Positions 1-8,631 are shown, counted from the stretch's first letter. The stretch: DNA of 64,000 nucleotides from CAYONZ01 sp964405465 (GCA_964405465.1 CAYONZ010000002.1:1-64000); one strand, 5' to 3'. Notes: generated by a model not told the origin, from the letters alone. A program made the numbers and translations.

Positions 1-295
1 CAACCACTGGTTCTGGCACGTCACCTAACCCCACGATTTGATAGAGAGGGAATTCCGTCGCCGAATTGCGCCGGCAGGTGATTAAGATTTCGACACCTGC
101 CAAGGTGTTAAACCCATTCCAATGAATCTGATGGGGCCACTTTGTAGTCCTTGCTTTGCATTTCATTTAGGGTGGTGCGATCGGGAGAGTTTGTCTTCAA
201 CTTTAATTCCCGATCGCGTCTTGGTGTTCAGAGTCGCGTAAAGCATCGTCGCAGCGGCTGACTGCACAAAATGAATCTGGAGAAAGAGGTGGTCT
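1..295. other. Left-edge stretch without a supported gene
   Basis: No convincing reading frame starts here. Frame 1 is open from the edge to a TGA at 79-81 and could be the last 26 codons of a gene lying to the left, but nothing in it is recognisable. An 8-bp inverted repeat (GGCAGGTG at 73-80 and CACCTGCC at 94-101) directly after that stop could be a hairpin, but it has no T-run. The rest is ordinary upstream sequence of the next gene, whose AGAGGTGG ribosome binding site lies just before 296. Confidence 0.4.
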
Positions 296-1420
296 ATGGG
301 ACAAAGATCTTTTCGATCGACCGGCATGCTGCTGACAGCGATTTGTGTGCAAGTCATTTCGGTATTTGGGCTGAGTGCCGCCCATGCCTTGCCACCCAGT
401 AAAGCCAATCTTTGTATGAGTCTTATTCCCTTAGTGCGATCCGCGGCTCCATTTCAAGATTCTGGCGATACGACATACACTCTGAAATCTATTGATTCCA
501 TCAGAAGAAACTCTTTTACCTATGAGGCCGTGCAACCTTCAGTGGTTAGTGAAGGTTATTATCTCTCCGCAAACTCGCAAAATAAGGGAGCAAGACGCAA
601 ATCATCAGTGGAGCGATCGTCTTCGGGCTTTGGGCGAGTGAAGGTTGCAGAACGTCTCGAGGGCATTGTGCATTTTTCGCAAGGTGCAGAGTTGTCGGAC
701 GGCCAACAGGGAAAAATCTTGTCCGCGACTCTGCGGGGCGAACCACAGATTGCAAAGTTTCTTTCTGATTTTCGTGGCTTTCTCTATTACTCTGAAAAAA
801 TATCGAGCGCTCAGCTGAGGGAAATCTATCTGGAGCTTGGCTTGGTGGCCACAACCTCAAGTGCAGGTGCCTTGATTGGATATTTACCTTCGGCAATTGA
901 GAGTTTGCAGAGCGGAAACCCTGGTTCATTTGTGGCGCTGATTTCGGCTCTGTTTGTTGGTAATGTTGCGATGACCACTGATGCATGGTTGAAGCGCCCA
1001 TTGGCATGGGATTGGAATTTCGTGAAACAACTTTCTCGGCTTGAGAAAGGTCTGTTGCAAAACAAGGATATGGTGGGTGTGCTTTCTCGAAATGTAACAC
1101 TTGGTGCTGATGTTCAAGATGGACTTATGAATTATCGCCAGTCCGAGGGGGCATTTCAGGCCAATATCGAACGGCAGGCACTTCTAGATCAAACGCCTCT
1201 GCTACCCCTAATGATTCTCCCGGAAGAGAAAATGCAAAAAAAATGGGTGGGTATGGATCTCATTTTCGAACGAAGTGAGGGGAAGGAGCCCGAGCTGCAT
1301 CTCGTGATTCGCTCTTCAGAGAAGAGGCCTGAGTTTCCGAAGTTAGAAAAAGCTCCCGAGGCTAAGGCGCAAACCGAATTGGAATTGGTACCAGCTTTGG
1401 CTCCCATTCGTCATCGTTAA
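296..1420 (+). CDS. Exported protein of unknown function (374 aa)
   Basis: I do not recognise a family. The first 31 residues form a signal peptide with a hydrophobic core and an AHA cleavage site before LPPSK. Two more hydrophobic stretches at about residues 181-200 and 212-232 (ALIGYLPSA, then FVALISALFVGN) may form a membrane hairpin, so the protein may be inner-membrane anchored with soluble domains on each side. The C terminus is rich in Glu, Lys and Pro. The ATG is preceded by AGAGGTGG at good spacing. The gene stands alone, about 225 bp upstream of the efflux operon, and nothing links it to efflux. That it is a real protein is well supported by the signal peptide and length. Function is unknown. 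Confidence 0.7.
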   Translation: MGQRSFRSTGMLLTAICVQVISVFGLSAAHALPPSKANLCMSLIPLVRSAAPFQDSGDTTYTLKSIDSIRRNSFTYEAVQPSVVSEGYYLSANSQNKGARRKSSVERSSSGFGRVKVAERLEGIVHFSQGAELSDGQQGKILSATLRGEPQIAKFLSDFRGFLYYSEKISSAQLREIYLELGLVATTSSAGALIGYLPSAIESLQSGNPGSFVALISALFVGNVAMTTDAWLKRPLAWDWNFVKQLSRLEKGLLQNKDMVGVLSRNVTLGADVQDGLMNYRQSEGAFQANIERQALLDQTPLLPLMILPEEKMQKKWVGMDLIFERSEGKEPELHLVIRSSEKRPEFPKLEKAPEAKAQTELELVPALAPIRHR

Positions 1421-1536
1421 AAATAGAAGAGCTATGCAAACAAATCCGCTGGACTCGGTCTCACTTTAGGGCGAATGCCGTGATGAGTGAGATGGCCAGT
1501 GGCTCGGAACAAACCGATCAATACAGATTCAAAAAA

Positions 1537-1564
1537 CTGTCACAAAAGTACTGTCACAAAAGTA
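1537..1564 (+). repeat. Tandem 14-bp direct repeat upstream of efflux operon
   Basis: CTGTCACAAAAGTA occurs twice back to back (1537-1550 and 1551-1564) and a third copy begins (CTAAG). It lies about 80 bp upstream of the first efflux gene, so a regulator binding site or simple slippage repeat are both possible. No regulator is encoded beside it. Confidence 0.6.
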
Positions 1565-1645
1565 CTAAGTCTCTCCTAGTACCTGGCAACACAAGCTCGC
1601 TGCTTTGTTGGGGGCCGTGTTGTCAATTTGCATTGTGAGGTTTTT

Positions 1646-2110
1646 ATGTCGCGTTTGTATGTGTTTGTCTTGGTGGCTGTTTTGTGTTTTTCGGTCAATG
1701 GCTGGAGTCACGGTGAAGAAAAACCAGGTCCAAATGGTGGGTATGTTCGCATGCCGGGGCCGTTTCACACTGAAGTTGTGCAAATCAAAAAAAATGTGCT
1801 CAAGGTTTTTTTGCTGGATATGCAGTGGCAGAACCCGTCGACTAATGATTCCAGTTTGGTTGTGGCTTTGAAATCAGGTGCGACCAGTAACAAGGCGACA
1901 AGTGGAAAGGCTATTGCTGTTACAGCTAAATGTGTGGTGCCTTCTTCCGCGGCAGGTGCTGGGAGCTTTTATGTCTGTGAATTTTCTGATGGCGTGGATC
2001 TCGCGAAAAAAGGTGAATTGAAAGTCTTGGCACAAAGAGAAGGGCTCAAAGGTGCTGAAGTTTCATATGCTCTGCCTCTGAGCTTGAAATCTGCGCACGG
2101 ATCGCATTAA
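1646..2110 (+). CDS. Small periplasmic HGE protein of metal-efflux operon
   Basis: This 154-aa protein has a signal peptide (about residues 1-21) and then a mature N terminus beginning HGEEKPGPNGG, followed by MPGPFHTE. Such His/Glu-rich HGE starts are typical of small periplasmic proteins encoded beside CzcA/CusA-type pumps. A periplasmic metal-binding or delivery role is inference. I chose ATG 1646 because GTGAGG sits five bases upstream and it gives a clean signal peptide; an in-frame start 18 bp upstream is poorer. It is first of four co-directional genes (65 bp before the pump). The remainder contains two Cys (in KCVVPS and YVCEF) that could pair or bind metal. It does not look like a full membrane-fusion adaptor: it is far too short and lacks a lipoyl/coiled-coil hairpin. 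Confidence 0.7.
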   Translation: MSRLYVFVLVAVLCFSVNGWSHGEEKPGPNGGYVRMPGPFHTEVVQIKKNVLKVFLLDMQWQNPSTNDSSLVVALKSGATSNKATSGKAIAVTAKCVVPSSAAGAGSFYVCEFSDGVDLAKKGELKVLAQREGLKGAEVSYALPLSLKSAHGSH

Positions 2111-2174
2111 ATGTTATTTATTTACTGCGATCTGGGCGGAGTCGATTGCATATACTGACGCGGGGATTTAGGCC

Positions 2175-5100
2175 ATGCTTGATAGAATCATCAAACTCTC
2201 TCTTTCCAATCGATTGGTGGTTCTGGCCATGGCCTTTCTATTGGTGGCCTATGGTAGTTGGGTTGCCGTTCGTTTGCCTGTTGATGTTTTTCCTGATCTC
2301 AATAGACCAACTGTAAACATCATGACTGAAGCGCCTGGATTTGCCTCAGAAGAAGTTGAAACTTTAGTGACTTTTCCGCTTGAAACCTCGCTCAACGGCC
2401 TGGCTGGAGTAGAGCGTGTGCGATCGAGTTCTGGTGTTGGGCTGAGCGTGATTTATGTTGAGTTTTCTTGGGGGACCGACACCTACCGCAATCGGCAGCT
2501 TGTTCAAGAAAAATTGGCACTGGCCAAAGAAAAGTTGCCGAAAAGTATTTCTCCGGTAATGGGGCCGATTGCTTCAATTATGGGTGAGATTCAGCTTGTG
2601 GGACTGACTTCGAATGACCCCAGTGTGACCCCCATGATGTTGCGAACGATTGCAGATTGGACGATACGACCGAGGCTCTTGAGTCTTGCAGGTGTATCTC
2701 AAGTGACTTCTATTGGTGGTGGTGTTCGTCAGTTTCAAATTCTACTTTCTGCAGAGAAAATTCAAAAGTTGCAGCTTTCGATTTCAGACATTGAGCATAA
2801 TCTTTCAGAGATCAGTTTGAACTCGACGGGTGGATTTATTGATGTGGCAAAGAGCGAGTCACTTATTCGGGTGCTCGGAGCCATTCGTGATCGGGAAGAG
2901 ATCTTGGATTCTGTGGTGGGCAGTCACTTAGGACGTCCGGTTCTAGTGCGTGACGTGGCAGATGTTCGCGAAGCACCGCAGACCATGCGAGGCGATGCCA
3001 GTGTCAACTCCAAGCCTGCCGTGATTATGAGTATTCAGAAACAACCTGGTGCCAGCACTATTGCGCTTACTCGAGAGATCGAGACGGCTTTGCTCGAACT
3101 TAAAAAATCATTACCAAAATCAGTTGAACTGAATCCATCTCTTTTTAAACAGGCCAATTTTATTGAGACCTCGATTGCCAATGTTAAAGAAGCTTTACGT
3201 GATGGTGTGGTGTTGGTTTTTATCGTGTTGTTTTTATTTCTGCTCAATTTTCGCACCACGCTGATCACGATGACGGCTATTCCTCTTTCGTTTTTAACAG
3301 CGGCTATTGTTTTTAAAATATTTGGATTATCTGTGAATACCATGACACTCGGTGGACTTGCAATTGCGGTTGGTGAGTTGGTCGATGACGCCATTGTCGA
3401 TGTTGAAAATGTATTTCGCCGTTTGCGCGAAAATCGCATGAGTGTTAAGCCAAAGAACCCATTGGTGGTGGTTTACCAAGCTTCCAGTGAAGTCCGAAAT
3501 TCGATTGTGATTGCAACAATCATTGTTTGCTTAGTGTTTCTTCCGTTGTTCAGCATGGGAGGCATTGAGGGTAAGCTCTTTGTTCCATTGGGTTTGACTT
3601 ATATTATTGCATTGTTGGCCTCAATGGTAATTTCACTCAGTGTGACTCCGGTCTTGTGCAGCCTTCTTTTGGTTCATGGGCCTATGGTTCAAGATGCCGG
3701 GGGAACTCAGACGCCTACTGAGTCGACAGAGGGGCGCGCTGGTGCCGAGCTTTTAAAGGCTCCTCAGATTGCTGACAATCCAGAAGCTCAAGAAGGACTT
3801 TTGGTTCGCTACTTGAAAAAAATGGATCGCAAAATTTTGTTGGGGGCTATGGCACATCCTAAGACTGTGATGAGTCTAGTTATGGCAATGTTTGTTGCGG
3901 CGATTTTTTTGTCGTTTCGCATGGGTCGAGATTTCCTTCCGAAATTCAATGAGGGAACCGCAACAATCTCAATGTTGGCGCAGCCAGGAATTTCTCTTGC
4001 AGAGTCCAATGTGCTGGGGCATCAGGCGGAAGAGTTGATTCTGCAAACACCTGAAGTGATTTCCGTTTCCAGGCGTACTGGGCGTGCCGAATTGGATGAG
4101 CATGCCGAGGGAGTGCACTCTTCAGAGATTGATGTGGACTTTAAAGATCACGGCCGTTCTCGTGAGGTGGTGCTCGACGAAATTCGCAAAAACTTGGCCT
4201 CAGTTTCAGGAGTAAGCGTGAACATCGGTCAACCTATTTCACATAGGCTTGATCATCTTCTCTCGGGAGTCCGCGCGCAAATCGCGATCAAAATTTTTGG
4301 TTCCGATCTGAGCGTATTGCGAAAAAAAGCATTTGAAGTCAAGCAAGCTATTGCTGAAACCAAAGGGTTGGTGGACCTGCAGATTGAACAACAAGTGTTG
4401 ATTCCTCAGGTTAAGATTCAACTCGAAAGAAAATCAGCGGCTCAATATGGATTGGTGGTTGGAGATATCGCCCAGCTCATGGAAAAGGCCCTGCAGGGAG
4501 AGGTTGTTGGCCAGATTCTCGAGGGGCAAAAAACAGTTGATGTCTTGATGCGATTTGATGAAAAATCTAGATCCGATTTAGAGCTTATTAAAAGAACGCC
4601 AATTAAAGTAATGCCTGATGGGACGAAAATCAGGCTTGAACAGGTCGCAGATGTTTACGAATCTACTGGTCCAAATATTGTGAACAGAGAAAGTGCTCAG
4701 CGGAGAATTGTTGTGATGGCAAACTCCTCAGGGCGTGATCTTGATGGATTGATGCAGGAGTTGCAGAACAAAATCAAAACACAAGTCCAAGTTCCAGAGG
4801 GGTATTATATTTCTTACGGTGGTCAGTTTGAGAGTCAACAGCAGGCAGCCAAAATGATGGTGTTGTTGTCGGTACTAGCAATCGTGGGAGTGTTTTTAGT
4901 CTTGTATTTTCATTTCAAATCATCGTTCATTGCGATTCAGATCATGCTGAATATACCCTTGGCTTTTATCGGAGGGGTTGTCGCAATTTATCTTACTAGC
5001 AAGACAGTTTCGATCGCAAGTTTGGTGGCCTTTGTGACTTTGTGTGGAATTGCCTCACGCAATGGAATAATGATGATTTCACACTACTTGCATTTGATGA

Positions 5101-5405
5101 AACATGAAGGTGAGGGGTTCACCCAAGAAATGGTGATTAGGGGATCTCTTGAACGTTTGGTTCCAGTTTTGATGACCGCTCTCACCGCAATACTTGGCTT
5201 GATTCCGTTGGCATTAGCTGGTGGAGAGCCCGGAAAAGAGATTCTTCATCCCGTCGCGATTGTTATTGTCGGCGGGTTGTTGAGTTCAACGCTTTTGGAT
5301 TTGTTTGTAACTCCGACGGTATTTTTTCACTTCGGAAGAAAATCTGCGGAGAAGTCACTAAATGAAAAACGTCAAATAGGTTTTGAAGGAGAAGGTTATG
5401 AGTAA
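2175..5405 (+). CDS. Heavy-metal efflux RND transporter, CzcA/CusA family
   Basis: This is the inner-membrane proton-driven pump of a tripartite exporter (1076 aa, normal family length). It shows the N-terminal TM1 followed by the DVFPDLNRPTV signature of the heavy-metal RND branch. Around residues 400-415 the TM4 segment GELVDDAIVDVENVFRRL carries the acidic residues used for proton relay. TM blocks occur at about 340-500 and 890-1050 with two large periplasmic loops between. A charged, proline-containing insert of roughly 45 residues (about 505-550) separates the halves. It overlaps the next gene by 8 bp, so translation is probably coupled. The substrate cannot be fixed from sequence; a divalent metal or Cu/Ag is likely given the His-rich companions. 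No adaptor (CusB/CzcB) gene is next to it. Confidence 0.93.
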   Translation: MLDRIIKLSLSNRLVVLAMAFLLVAYGSWVAVRLPVDVFPDLNRPTVNIMTEAPGFASEEVETLVTFPLETSLNGLAGVERVRSSSGVGLSVIYVEFSWGTDTYRNRQLVQEKLALAKEKLPKSISPVMGPIASIMGEIQLVGLTSNDPSVTPMMLRTIADWTIRPRLLSLAGVSQVTSIGGGVRQFQILLSAEKIQKLQLSISDIEHNLSEISLNSTGGFIDVAKSESLIRVLGAIRDREEILDSVVGSHLGRPVLVRDVADVREAPQTMRGDASVNSKPAVIMSIQKQPGASTIALTREIETALLELKKSLPKSVELNPSLFKQANFIETSIANVKEALRDGVVLVFIVLFLFLLNFRTTLITMTAIPLSFLTAAIVFKIFGLSVNTMTLGGLAIAVGELVDDAIVDVENVFRRLRENRMSVKPKNPLVVVYQASSEVRNSIVIATIIVCLVFLPLFSMGGIEGKLFVPLGLTYIIALLASMVISLSVTPVLCSLLLVHGPMVQDAGGTQTPTESTEGRAGAELLKAPQIADNPEAQEGLLVRYLKKMDRKILLGAMAHPKTVMSLVMAMFVAAIFLSFRMGRDFLPKFNEGTATISMLAQPGISLAESNVLGHQAEELILQTPEVISVSRRTGRAELDEHAEGVHSSEIDVDFKDHGRSREVVLDEIRKNLASVSGVSVNIGQPISHRLDHLLSGVRAQIAIKIFGSDLSVLRKKAFEVKQAIAETKGLVDLQIEQQVLIPQVKIQLERKSAAQYGLVVGDIAQLMEKALQGEVVGQILEGQKTVDVLMRFDEKSRSDLELIKRTPIKVMPDGTKIRLEQVADVYESTGPNIVNRESAQRRIVVMANSSGRDLDGLMQELQNKIKTQVQVPEGYYISYGGQFESQQQAAKMMVLLSVLAIVGVFLVLYFHFKSSFIAIQIMLNIPLAFIGGVVAIYLTSKTVSIASLVAFVTLCGIASRNGIMMISHYLHLMKHEGEGFTQEMVIRGSLERLVPVLMTALTAILGLIPLALAGGEPGKEILHPVAIVIVGGLLSSTLLDLFVTPTVFFHFGRKSAEKSLNEKRQIGFEGEGYE

Positions 5406-5799
5406 GATATTTTTGTTTATGCTTGGTGTTTTAGTCGCAGGACTAGGATCGATCGGCAATGCACATGAGGGGCATGATCAAGCGCCTGGAGTATTGCAGG
5501 CCAATCATGGGGGCACCGTTCTGCCTGGATCAGAAGTTAATTTTGAATATGCAGTATCGGGCACGCAGGTACAGATGTATGTTATTTCTCATGACAAAAA
5601 GGATATTCCAGTAGCTGAAGTTAAGCTGACTGCGACCGCCAAACCGGCGAAAATGAAAGCGGAACCTCTCAAGATCGAGTTACAAGAGGGGACCTATCGA
5701 GCGAATGTTGATTTTAAAAATTCACATCGTGTCGAGGTGAACGTGAATGTCGATCATAAAGGTAAAATAAGTAAATTCAAATTTCAGGTTGAAAAATAA
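5398..5799 (+). CDS. Small periplasmic HEGHD protein of metal-efflux operon
   Basis: This 133-aa protein has a signal peptide (about residues 1-22, ending GNA) and a mature N terminus AHEGHD, a His/Glu/Asp cluster expected to bind metal ions. The remaining 100 residues are beta-rich and end in a basic tail (KISKFKFQVEK). ATG 5398 is preceded by GAAGGAGAAGG; the alternative start 15 bp upstream has no comparable site. It overlaps the pump gene by 8 bp and is followed by the channel gene. Family unknown to me. It could be a metal chaperone, or a much reduced substitute for the missing adaptor; the latter is speculation because the length and lack of coiled coil argue against an adaptor. Confidence 0.7.
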   Translation: MSKIFLFMLGVLVAGLGSIGNAHEGHDQAPGVLQANHGGTVLPGSEVNFEYAVSGTQVQMYVISHDKKDIPVAEVKLTATAKPAKMKAEPLKIELQEGTYRANVDFKNSHRVEVNVNVDHKGKISKFKFQVEK

Positions 5800-5811
5800 G
5801 AGAGTGTAATT

Positions 5812-5892
5812 ATGAAGCCATTCGTTGTGTTTGTGTCACGGTTTTTATGTCACTTTGGAGACTCGAAATGTGGTTGCGGATGGATTTGTTAA
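5812..5892 (+). CDS. Candidate cysteine-rich 26-aa upstream peptide
   Basis: An ATG with AAGAGAG about eight bases upstream opens a 26-codon frame ending MKPFVVF...CGCGWIC. It contains Cys at positions 13, 20, 22 and 26, and ends 24 bp inside the start of the channel gene in a different frame. Its start, ribosome binding site and overlap are what an upstream regulatory peptide would show. Copper-responsive Cys-rich upstream ORFs (CruR/DUF2946 type) are known to control metal-handling operons translationally in other proteobacteria. Whether this ORF is translated is unproven; it is short enough to be chance. Confidence 0.3.
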   Translation: MKPFVVFVSRFLCHFGDSKCGCGWIC

Positions 5893-7178
5893 GTAAGATA
5901 TCTTCTTCGATGTTTTGTCGTTCTTTGCTGCTGATTGCTCTTGGATGTACCTTGACTCAGGGGCCAAATGCTTTTGGCATTGAAGGACTTGGCTCTTTGG
6001 AAAAACGTCTTTTGGGCCAGAATCTTGAGATTCATGCGCTGCAGTTCCAGGTGGAATCGCAGCAAGAAATTTTATATGCCTACCGTGCAGATTTTTTTCC
6101 AAGTCTCAGTTTGGTTGGTGGACTTCAGGAGAATCGAACACTTGATTTAAGTGAACCACAAAAAGGAAGTGTTGGATATTTTGATGGCCGATTGAATCTT
6201 TTTAATGGATTCAGAACGTTGGCTCTCAGAGATAAACGTCGCATAGATTTGGAGTTGGCAAGACTTGAACTTGAATCGAAAAAAAGGGAACTACGATTGC
6301 AATTGGTCGAGATCGCGACTGACATGATTTTGGCTCACAGTCTTCAAGACATTTTACAAGAAGAATACAAGGTAACCCAGACACAAAAACAAATGGCCGA
6401 AAAGAAAGTGGCAGCTGGACTCACGAGTTCGGTCGATCAATTGGAGTTTCAACTTCGAGAGGACGAAATCGAAATCGAGCAAAAACAGATTGAACAAAAA
6501 CATCACGAGGCTCATCAAAGATTTCTCAGTCTTTTTGGCCTAGATCACAGCGAAAGCGGTGTTGATGCCGATCTTGCAGACCGGGAGCTGAATGGCATCG
6601 AGTTTTCGAAAATTTCTGATTTATTGCAGTTGCCAAAAGTTCAGCTGGCGGCTGAAACACTTCTTTACCAAAAGACGGATCTCGCAAAACAAAGAGCCGA
6701 GATTGAAAGAAATGAGATAAAAGGAGAGTTTCTGCCATCGCTTGAACTTGCATACTCATATGGCAAACTGACTCCATCATGGTCTGGAGTGATGAGCAAT
6801 AGTGATGAATCTCGATATTCACTATTGCTGACTATGCCGATCTTTAGCGGCTTTGATACTCATTTTCGAACGCGAGCTGCGCAGGCGCTGGTGACATCTT
6901 CAGAGGCTCTCAAGCGAAACAAAGAAAACGACCTTAAAGGAGAAATTCAAAACTACAAAACGAAGTTTCTTGAGTTGTCTCAGTTGCATGAAATTAATGA
7001 CAAGAAAATGCGAATTTTGCAGCGATACTTCGATCTTACACTTGGTGAATACAAACGCGGAATTAAGAATTCACCAGATCTGGTTGGAGCAACCGAACGG
7101 CTGTTTTCGACCAAAAAGAAAAAGTTCGAGCTTTTGAAGGATCTCGAACTTTTGCGTATGAAATTATCATACCTTTAA
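5868..7178 (+). CDS. TolC-family outer-membrane efflux channel
   Basis: This 436-aa protein is the outer-membrane channel of the RND system. It has an N-terminal signal sequence (hydrophobic to about residue 36) and two long amphipathic coiled-coil blocks rich in Glu, Lys and Gln (about 110-200 and 320-430). The intervening strand segments (FFPSLSLVGG, FLPSLELAYSYG) are typical of the duplicated OEP fold. The second half repeats the first, as in CusC/CzcC. ATG 5868 is used because GGAG sits seven bases upstream; an in-frame ATG at 5847 lacks one. It is last in the operon and ends 25 bp from a convergent gene with no obvious terminator between. Confidence 0.88.
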   Translation: MWLRMDLLSKISSSMFCRSLLLIALGCTLTQGPNAFGIEGLGSLEKRLLGQNLEIHALQFQVESQQEILYAYRADFFPSLSLVGGLQENRTLDLSEPQKGSVGYFDGRLNLFNGFRTLALRDKRRIDLELARLELESKKRELRLQLVEIATDMILAHSLQDILQEEYKVTQTQKQMAEKKVAAGLTSSVDQLEFQLREDEIEIEQKQIEQKHHEAHQRFLSLFGLDHSESGVDADLADRELNGIEFSKISDLLQLPKVQLAAETLLYQKTDLAKQRAEIERNEIKGEFLPSLELAYSYGKLTPSWSGVMSNSDESRYSLLLTMPIFSGFDTHFRTRAAQALVTSSEALKRNKENDLKGEIQNYKTKFLELSQLHEINDKKMRILQRYFDLTLGEYKRGIKNSPDLVGATERLFSTKKKKFELLKDLELLRMKLSYL

Positions 7179-7202
7179 ACTGTTGTAGGCTTGTTTTGCG
7201 TT

Positions 7203-7943
7203 CTACTTGCGTGAAGAGAGTTTTGCGAGGAGTCTCAATATCTCGAGGTAAAGCCATACTAGAGTCACAAGCACTGCGAATCCACCGTACCATTCCATGT
7301 ATTTGGGTGCCCTGGCGTTCGCTGCTTGTTCGATCATATCGAAATCTAATATAAAATTGAATGCTGCAATCGCGACTACGACTAGCGAGAAGCCGATTCC
7401 CATAGGAGAGGCCTCATGTATGAAGGCCATGCTGTGACCGAAAAAGCCCATGACGAGATTGACCATGTAGGTGACAAAGATTCCAAGGGTAGCCACCATG
7501 ATGACCTTTTTAAATGTTTCAGTGGCCTGCAGGATTCTCCAGTGATAGAGCCCGAGCATCGTGAACAAAATGCTGAAGGTGAGAATCATTGCATTTTGTG
7601 CCACGCCGTGAGTCGCTTGGTTTGCCATGGCCGAAACTGCGCCAATTAAAAATCCCTCAGCCAAGGCGTAGACGGGTGCAATAACCGGGGCCCAATGTTT
7701 TTTGAAAATCAAAGCAATGACCAGTACGAGATTCAAAATAAGTGAACTGATCATGAGCAAGGATCCGAGAGGTGTGCCCATCAGATTCCACGAGATGATA
7801 CTTGTTGCGACCATCAAGAGTACGAGAATTCCAGTTTTGTTGATTGTGCCAGCCACAGTCATGGTGTCACCAGTGATCACCGATTGCTCTGAGCGTAATT
7901 TCTCTAAAGTCTTAGGGTTAAAGACAGGGTTGTTGGATCGCAT
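7203..7943 (-). CDS. Bax inhibitor-1/YccA family membrane protein
   Basis: This integral membrane protein (246 aa) has about seven TM segments after a cytoplasmic N terminus with the conserved NPVF near the start. The C-terminal half includes the FDMIEQAANARAP loop and the final MEWYGGFAVLVTLVWLYLEILRLL helix region, which is the signature of the YbhL/Bax1-I branch of the TMBIM family. Members act as pH-sensitive calcium leak channels or modulators of membrane proteases; the role in this organism is unknown. It is monocistronic, convergent with the channel gene, and separated from the next minus-strand gene by about 100 bp. Confidence 0.9.
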   Translation of the reverse strand: MRSNNPVFNPKTLEKLRSEQSVITGDTMTVAGTINKTGILVLLMVATSIISWNLMGTPLGSLLMISSLILNLVLVIALIFKKHWAPVIAPVYALAEGFLIGAVSAMANQATHGVAQNAMILTFSILFTMLGLYHWRILQATETFKKVIMVATLGIFVTYMVNLVMGFFGHSMAFIHEASPMGIGFSLVVVAIAAFNFILDFDMIEQAANARAPKYMEWYGGFAVLVTLVWLYLEILRLLAKLSSRK

Positions 7944-8046
7944 GTAAACTCCTTTTCGGGTTAAGTTGCTGGCTCTTCATCATTATGCCTGAGAATCTCT
8001 GTGGTAAACAGTGATATTTTTGCCACCTATTTTTACTCCTACTCTC

Positions 8047-8349
8047 TTATAGAGTCTTTCTATAATAGGCTTTGCCGAATATTTCACCGTAAACAATTGT
8101 GATCATGAAGACAAAAATGGGGACACTTGCGGAGAGTGTTGGCATAAAGAAAATCAGGCAGCTCAAGATCGTAAGTGCTGTCAGCGAAAGGCGAAGCATG
8201 AGAGCAAATGTTTTCAGTTGAATCAGCTCTTCACGCTCGTCTTTGATATTTTTGCCGTCAAAATGACTAAAGACGAAGTACACAATCAGGCTGACGAGGG
8301 TGAAGCATTTTATAAAAATTAAACTAAATAAAAATAAGTTATCTGCCAC
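8047..8349 (-). CDS. Small three-TM membrane protein paired with XRE regulator
   Basis: This 100-aa protein has three hydrophobic helices (about residues 4-28, 48-68, 74-92). A charged cytoplasmic loop DGKNIKDEREELIQLK lies between helices one and two. Its gene overlaps the upstream XRE regulator gene by 11 bp, so the two are translationally coupled. Pairs of a short XRE regulator with a small membrane protein carrying a DERE-I--K motif (DUF2178-like) are widespread, though their function is not established. Membrane signalling to the regulator is a possibility. I call the family only loosely. Confidence 0.65.
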   Translation of the reverse strand: MADNLFLFSLIFIKCFTLVSLIVYFVFSHFDGKNIKDEREELIQLKTFALMLRLSLTALTILSCLIFFMPTLSASVPIFVFMITIVYGEIFGKAYYRKTL

Positions 8350-8551
8350 GTTTTTCCTCCAGCATAAATATGTCTTCGACTTGGACTTTGAGTATTTTTG
8401 CCATCTTAAGAGCTAGCTCAACACTAGGAACAAACTTTCCTGATTCGATTGAATGAATAGTTTGTCGGGAGCAGCCTACTTTGTCTGCCAATTCTTGTTG
8501 AGTCAGGTCTCCGTGTGCAACTCGTTGTAGTTTCAATTGATTTCTAACCAT
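8339..8551 (-). CDS. Short XRE-family transcriptional regulator
   Basis: This 70-aa protein is essentially a single HTH_3 domain: LTQQELADKVGCSRQTIHSI is the helix-turn-helix, followed by ESGKFVPSVELALKMAKIL. This compact type usually represses its own operon. I place the start at ATG 8551 (MVRNQLKL) rather than at an in-frame codon 36 bp upstream, which would lie inside the inverted-repeat operator region and precedes no ribosome binding site. A minus-strand promoter predicted at 8559-8587 would start RNA at about 8552, making the message leaderless. It is divergent from signal peptidase I, whose promoter overlaps two palindromes, so it may control that gene too. Confidence 0.85.
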   Translation of the reverse strand: MVRNQLKLQRVAHGDLTQQELADKVGCSRQTIHSIESGKFVPSVELALKMAKILKVQVEDIFMLEEKRGR

Positions 8552-8558
8552 TGAAATC

Positions 8559-8611
8559 AATGTAATGCATACTTGACAAATTGTCAATCTAACTTTACTA
8601 TATGTAAAGTT
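8559..8611. promoter_or_regulatory. Divergent promoter with two inverted-repeat operators
   Basis: TTGACA-N3-TGTCAA (8573-8587) is a perfect inverted repeat that supplies a -35 hexamer to both strands. On the plus strand a 17-bp spacer leads to TACTAT (8596-8601), a good -10. On the minus strand a 17-bp spacer leads to TACATT (8564-8559). A second perfect palindrome, AACTTTAC-N5-GTAAAGTT (8591-8611), covers the plus-strand -10. The arrangement suggests repression of both the regulator and the signal peptidase gene by the XRE protein; binding is inference. Confidence 0.6.
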
Positions 8612-8631
8612 TAGTATAGGAGGATCCTCTT

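Noticed and set aside
546..1100. Minus-strand 184-codon frame opposite the first exported protein
   Set aside because: No ribosome binding site and a composition expected from an antisense shadow; the plus-strand gene has a signal peptide and start site.
1605..1871. Cys-rich frame overlapping the first efflux gene
   Set aside because: It starts at TTG, overlaps a better supported frame with a signal peptide and a GTGAGG site, and its Cys content comes from a TGT-rich frame shift.
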